A DNA stretch of 7,088 nucleotides. Origin: Alphaproteobacteria bacterium. Lineage in GTDB: Bacteria > Pseudomonadota > Alphaproteobacteria > Micavibrionales > UBA2020. This document shows, one piece after another, positions 5,362 through 7,088 of the stretch. Both the position numbers and the translations under genes were made by a program. The notes beneath the pieces were generated by a model that saw only the letters and a program-made list of their open reading frames with translations, did no database searches and had not been told where the DNA came from. Location: positions 1 through 7,088 of the forward strand of contig JAGLRU010000020.1 of NCBI GenBank assembly GCA_023136145.1. Reading direction: 5' to 3'. The stretch's first letter is position 1. Every line of letters begins with the position of its first letter.

Positions 5362-7088
5362 CTACTTCTCGAAAAACAGTGTTCGAAAAATTCCAGGAGC
5401 TAGAACGGAGAGCGGGTTGACAGCTACGTATGGTTTGTCTTTCGCCCCTTTGACTGTATAGGTTGCTGCAAAAATGCCATTCCCGCCACCAGTCAGAATG
5501 TCTCCGACCAGCGGGATGATGCCGAGAAGTTTATTTAGATCTGACACCGGAATGATTGTGCCGTTGATGTCTAGCATATTTGTTAAGTTGTCAATGGTTC
5601 CCTCGAAGGTGATTCCAAGTGAAGCACCAGATGTCCGTCCGTTTTTGGTCTTGATGATTCGTGTGTTTTTGGCACTCTCTGGAAGTCCTTTGTCGATCCA
5701 CTGAAAATCAGAGTACATTTTTTTGAAAGCGATCCCGTTGCTATTCAAGAGATTGAAAATGCCCGGCAAGGACAGGGCGTTCAGGAGTCTGCCTAGTATT
5801 GGTACATTGATGAGAGAAAAATCCGTCAGGACGACAGTGCCCTGAAGGTTCCTTTTTCCGCCACCAGAATACGGTAGACCGGTGACGATGATTTTTCCGC
5901 CTCGCACTCCGTCGGTGATGTCTAGAGCACTGAGCGCGGCTCCGGCGTTTTCCGCCTCGAACCTAAGTGTATGCCTTCCAGATATTGGTGTATAGCGCAG
6001 GTAAATCGGCTTGTTTCCAGAGATTCCGTCCACTTCCATATGTTCTATGCGGTTCCATTTGTTCCGGCGCAGGAACATTTTTAGCTGGTCTATGTGTTTA
6101 TTTTCGCCCGTCAAAAGTCGGTTGACCGACATGGAAACTGTTATGGGTGGTATGGGTTTGGCTGTGGCTGTGGATTTGTTATTGCTGGTGGTGTTGTCGT
6201 TCGCCAGCAGCTTTGAAGCATCAAACTGTCTACCGATGATTCTGATGGCATATCCATCGGTGCTGTTATCGGCATTAAGTGCTATATCAGTATTGCCAAG
6301 TCTGATCTGGTTAAAGGATGCGTTTTTCAGTGAAGTCTGGCCATTGCTGTCCGTTTTGAGATTAAGATTGCCACGCATAAGAGCCGATTTCGCTGTCAGA
6401 TTTAGGTTGGTAATTCGTGAAGGTTTGTCGTCCTTGAGGTGCAGAAGCAGATCTAGGGTTCCGGGCTTTCTGGGCAGTTTCTTGTAATCGACAATCGGAA
6501 TGGTAAATGCGGTGGGAGTGATATTGCCTTTGAAAAGCAGGGTTGCTGTTTTGTTTTTGGTCATTGTATAGGTTATATCGGCGGGAAGAATCCCCGCTAT
6601 TTTGAAATCATCGGGAATGCCGAATTTCGCGAGAGCCTTCGCGTTCAGAGGAAGTTTCGCTTCGACTATACAGGGGATTTCGGCACCTTCCCGGAAATTC
6701 TTCAGCCATTTGAATTTCACAGGCATTGCTCCAAGTCTTCCGTTGCCTGCGATTGTCATGAGGTTATTTCCGACAGACAAATCCATTAAGCCTCCGTAGA
6801 GTGTATAATCGGAAACGATATTTCTGAGCATCACGTTGTCCAGCTTTGCTTTCGCTGTTACTTTGACTTCCGAAAGCGATAATTTTTTGTGAAGAGGGAA
6901 TTTAAAATTCACATCAACGGACGTATTCCCGCGCACTTCCTCCGTCTTAATGCCTAGTTTTTTTGTATATTGCAGAGGCTTTCTGTCCAGAACATTTAAT
7001 GCTGTCCGAAGTGGTCCATTCAATGACACTTTGATATCGATTTTGGAAGGGTTTTTCCTATTCTTGGTTTTAATACCAGTTATATTGA
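5362..7088 (-). CDS. AsmA-like/DUF3971 (YhdP-type) envelope protein, C-terminal part; start outside window
   Basis: AsmA/YhdP proteins are large inner-membrane-anchored proteins that span the periplasm and are implicated in phospholipid transport to, and integrity of, the outer membrane. About 574 codons lie in the window. A GTG at 7027-7029 is not the true start: the frame stays open upstream to the edge with no stop, and family members are about twice this length. Numbering from that GTG, LNVLDRKPLQYTKKLGI (11-27) matches a conserved linker, and the C-terminus carries the family block ASLGITFEGTID (469-480), LNGTIIP-like INGTIIPVSDLNKLLGIIPL (488-507), GIFAATYTVKG (518-528) and VNPLSVLAPGIFRTLFF (537-553). 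A Ser/Thr/Asn-rich linker lies at about 276-295. Much of the rest alternates short polar and hydrophobic strands, fitting a beta-groove lipid-binding protein. It converges on bamB with 15 bp between stops. Confidence 0.85.
   Translation of the reverse strand, partial: NITGIKTKNRKNPSKIDIKVSLNGPLRTALNVLDRKPLQYTKKLGIKTEEVRGNTSVDVNFKFPLHKKLSLSEVKVTAKAKLDNVMLRNIVSDYTLYGGLMDLSVGNNLMTIAGNGRLGAMPVKFKWLKNFREGAEIPCIVEAKLPLNAKALAKFGIPDDFKIAGILPADITYTMTKNKTATLLFKGNITPTAFTIPIVDYKKLPRKPGTLDLLLHLKDDKPSRITNLNLTAKSALMRGNLNLKTDSNGQTSLKNASFNQIRLGNTDIALNADNSTDGYAIRIIGRQFDASKLLANDNTTSNNKSTATAKPIPPITVSMSVNRLLTGENKHIDQLKMFLRRNKWNRIEHMEVDGISGNKPIYLRYTPISGRHTLRFEAENAGAALSALDITDGVRGGKIIVTGLPYSGGGKRNLQGTVVLTDFSLINVPILGRLLNALSLPGIFNLLNSNGIAFKKMYSDFQWIDKGLPESAKNTRIIKTKNGRTSGASLGITFEGTIDNLTNMLDINGTIIPVSDLNKLLGIIPLVGDILTGGGNGIFAATYTVKGAKDKPYVAVNPLSVLAPGIFRTLFFEK

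Noticed and set aside
5347..5364. TAGG...CCTA inverted repeat between the convergent stops as a terminator
   Set aside because: The stem is only four pairs with a ten-base loop and there is no T-tract in either direction.
6011..6487. 158-codon open frame on the plus strand antisense to the AsmA-like gene
   Set aside because: It overlaps a convincing conserved protein on the other strand, has no clear ribosome binding site, and its composition looks like a mirrored frame.

Overview
The window looks like a housekeeping stretch of an alphaproteobacterial chromosome, devoted mostly to the cell envelope. The bL36 protein is of the cysteine-free type seen in alphaproteobacteria. The yfgM-like gene followed by bamB, and the AsmA/DUF3971 protein with its typical C-terminal block, fit Rhodospirillales or Acetobacteraceae best. 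The lineage is inferred from protein style and moderate base composition, not from any marker search.

Layout from left to right. Positions 1-146 hold no recognisable gene but carry a plausible promoter and a perfect 14-bp palindrome next to the ribosome binding site of a short gene, rpmJ (147-287, bL36). mreB (330-1370) follows, then six bases later an unrecognised small secreted protein with eight cysteines after its predicted signal-peptide cleavage site (1377-1697). A 116-bp gap with an extended -10 promoter leads to mreC (1814-2707) and mreD (2741-3274), both read from GTG starts. After a 78-bp gap come a YfgM-type membrane-anchored TPR protein (3353-3991) and the BamB lipoprotein (4006-5346). 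On the opposite strand, converging on bamB with 15 bp between stop codons, is the C-terminal part of a large AsmA/YhdP-type protein (5362 to the window edge; its start lies outside).

The genes fit together as an envelope-growth cluster. MreB, MreC and MreD form the scaffold that guides cell-wall elongation. YfgM helps secreted proteins at the SecYEG translocon, and BamB helps the BAM complex insert outer-membrane proteins. The AsmA-like protein belongs to a family implicated in lipid transport to the outer membrane. The wall synthases usually found downstream of mreD (mrdA/PBP2 and rodA) are not here, and der, which follows bamB in E. coli, is also absent.

I found no mobile element, CRISPR array, tRNA, rRNA or defence system, and no convincing intrinsic terminator. 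The most unusual items are the cysteine-rich secreted protein embedded between mreB and mreC, the palindrome upstream of the cysteine-free bL36 gene, a seven-codon ORF with a good ribosome binding site between mreC and mreD, and a ten-base word repeated four times in one orientation.
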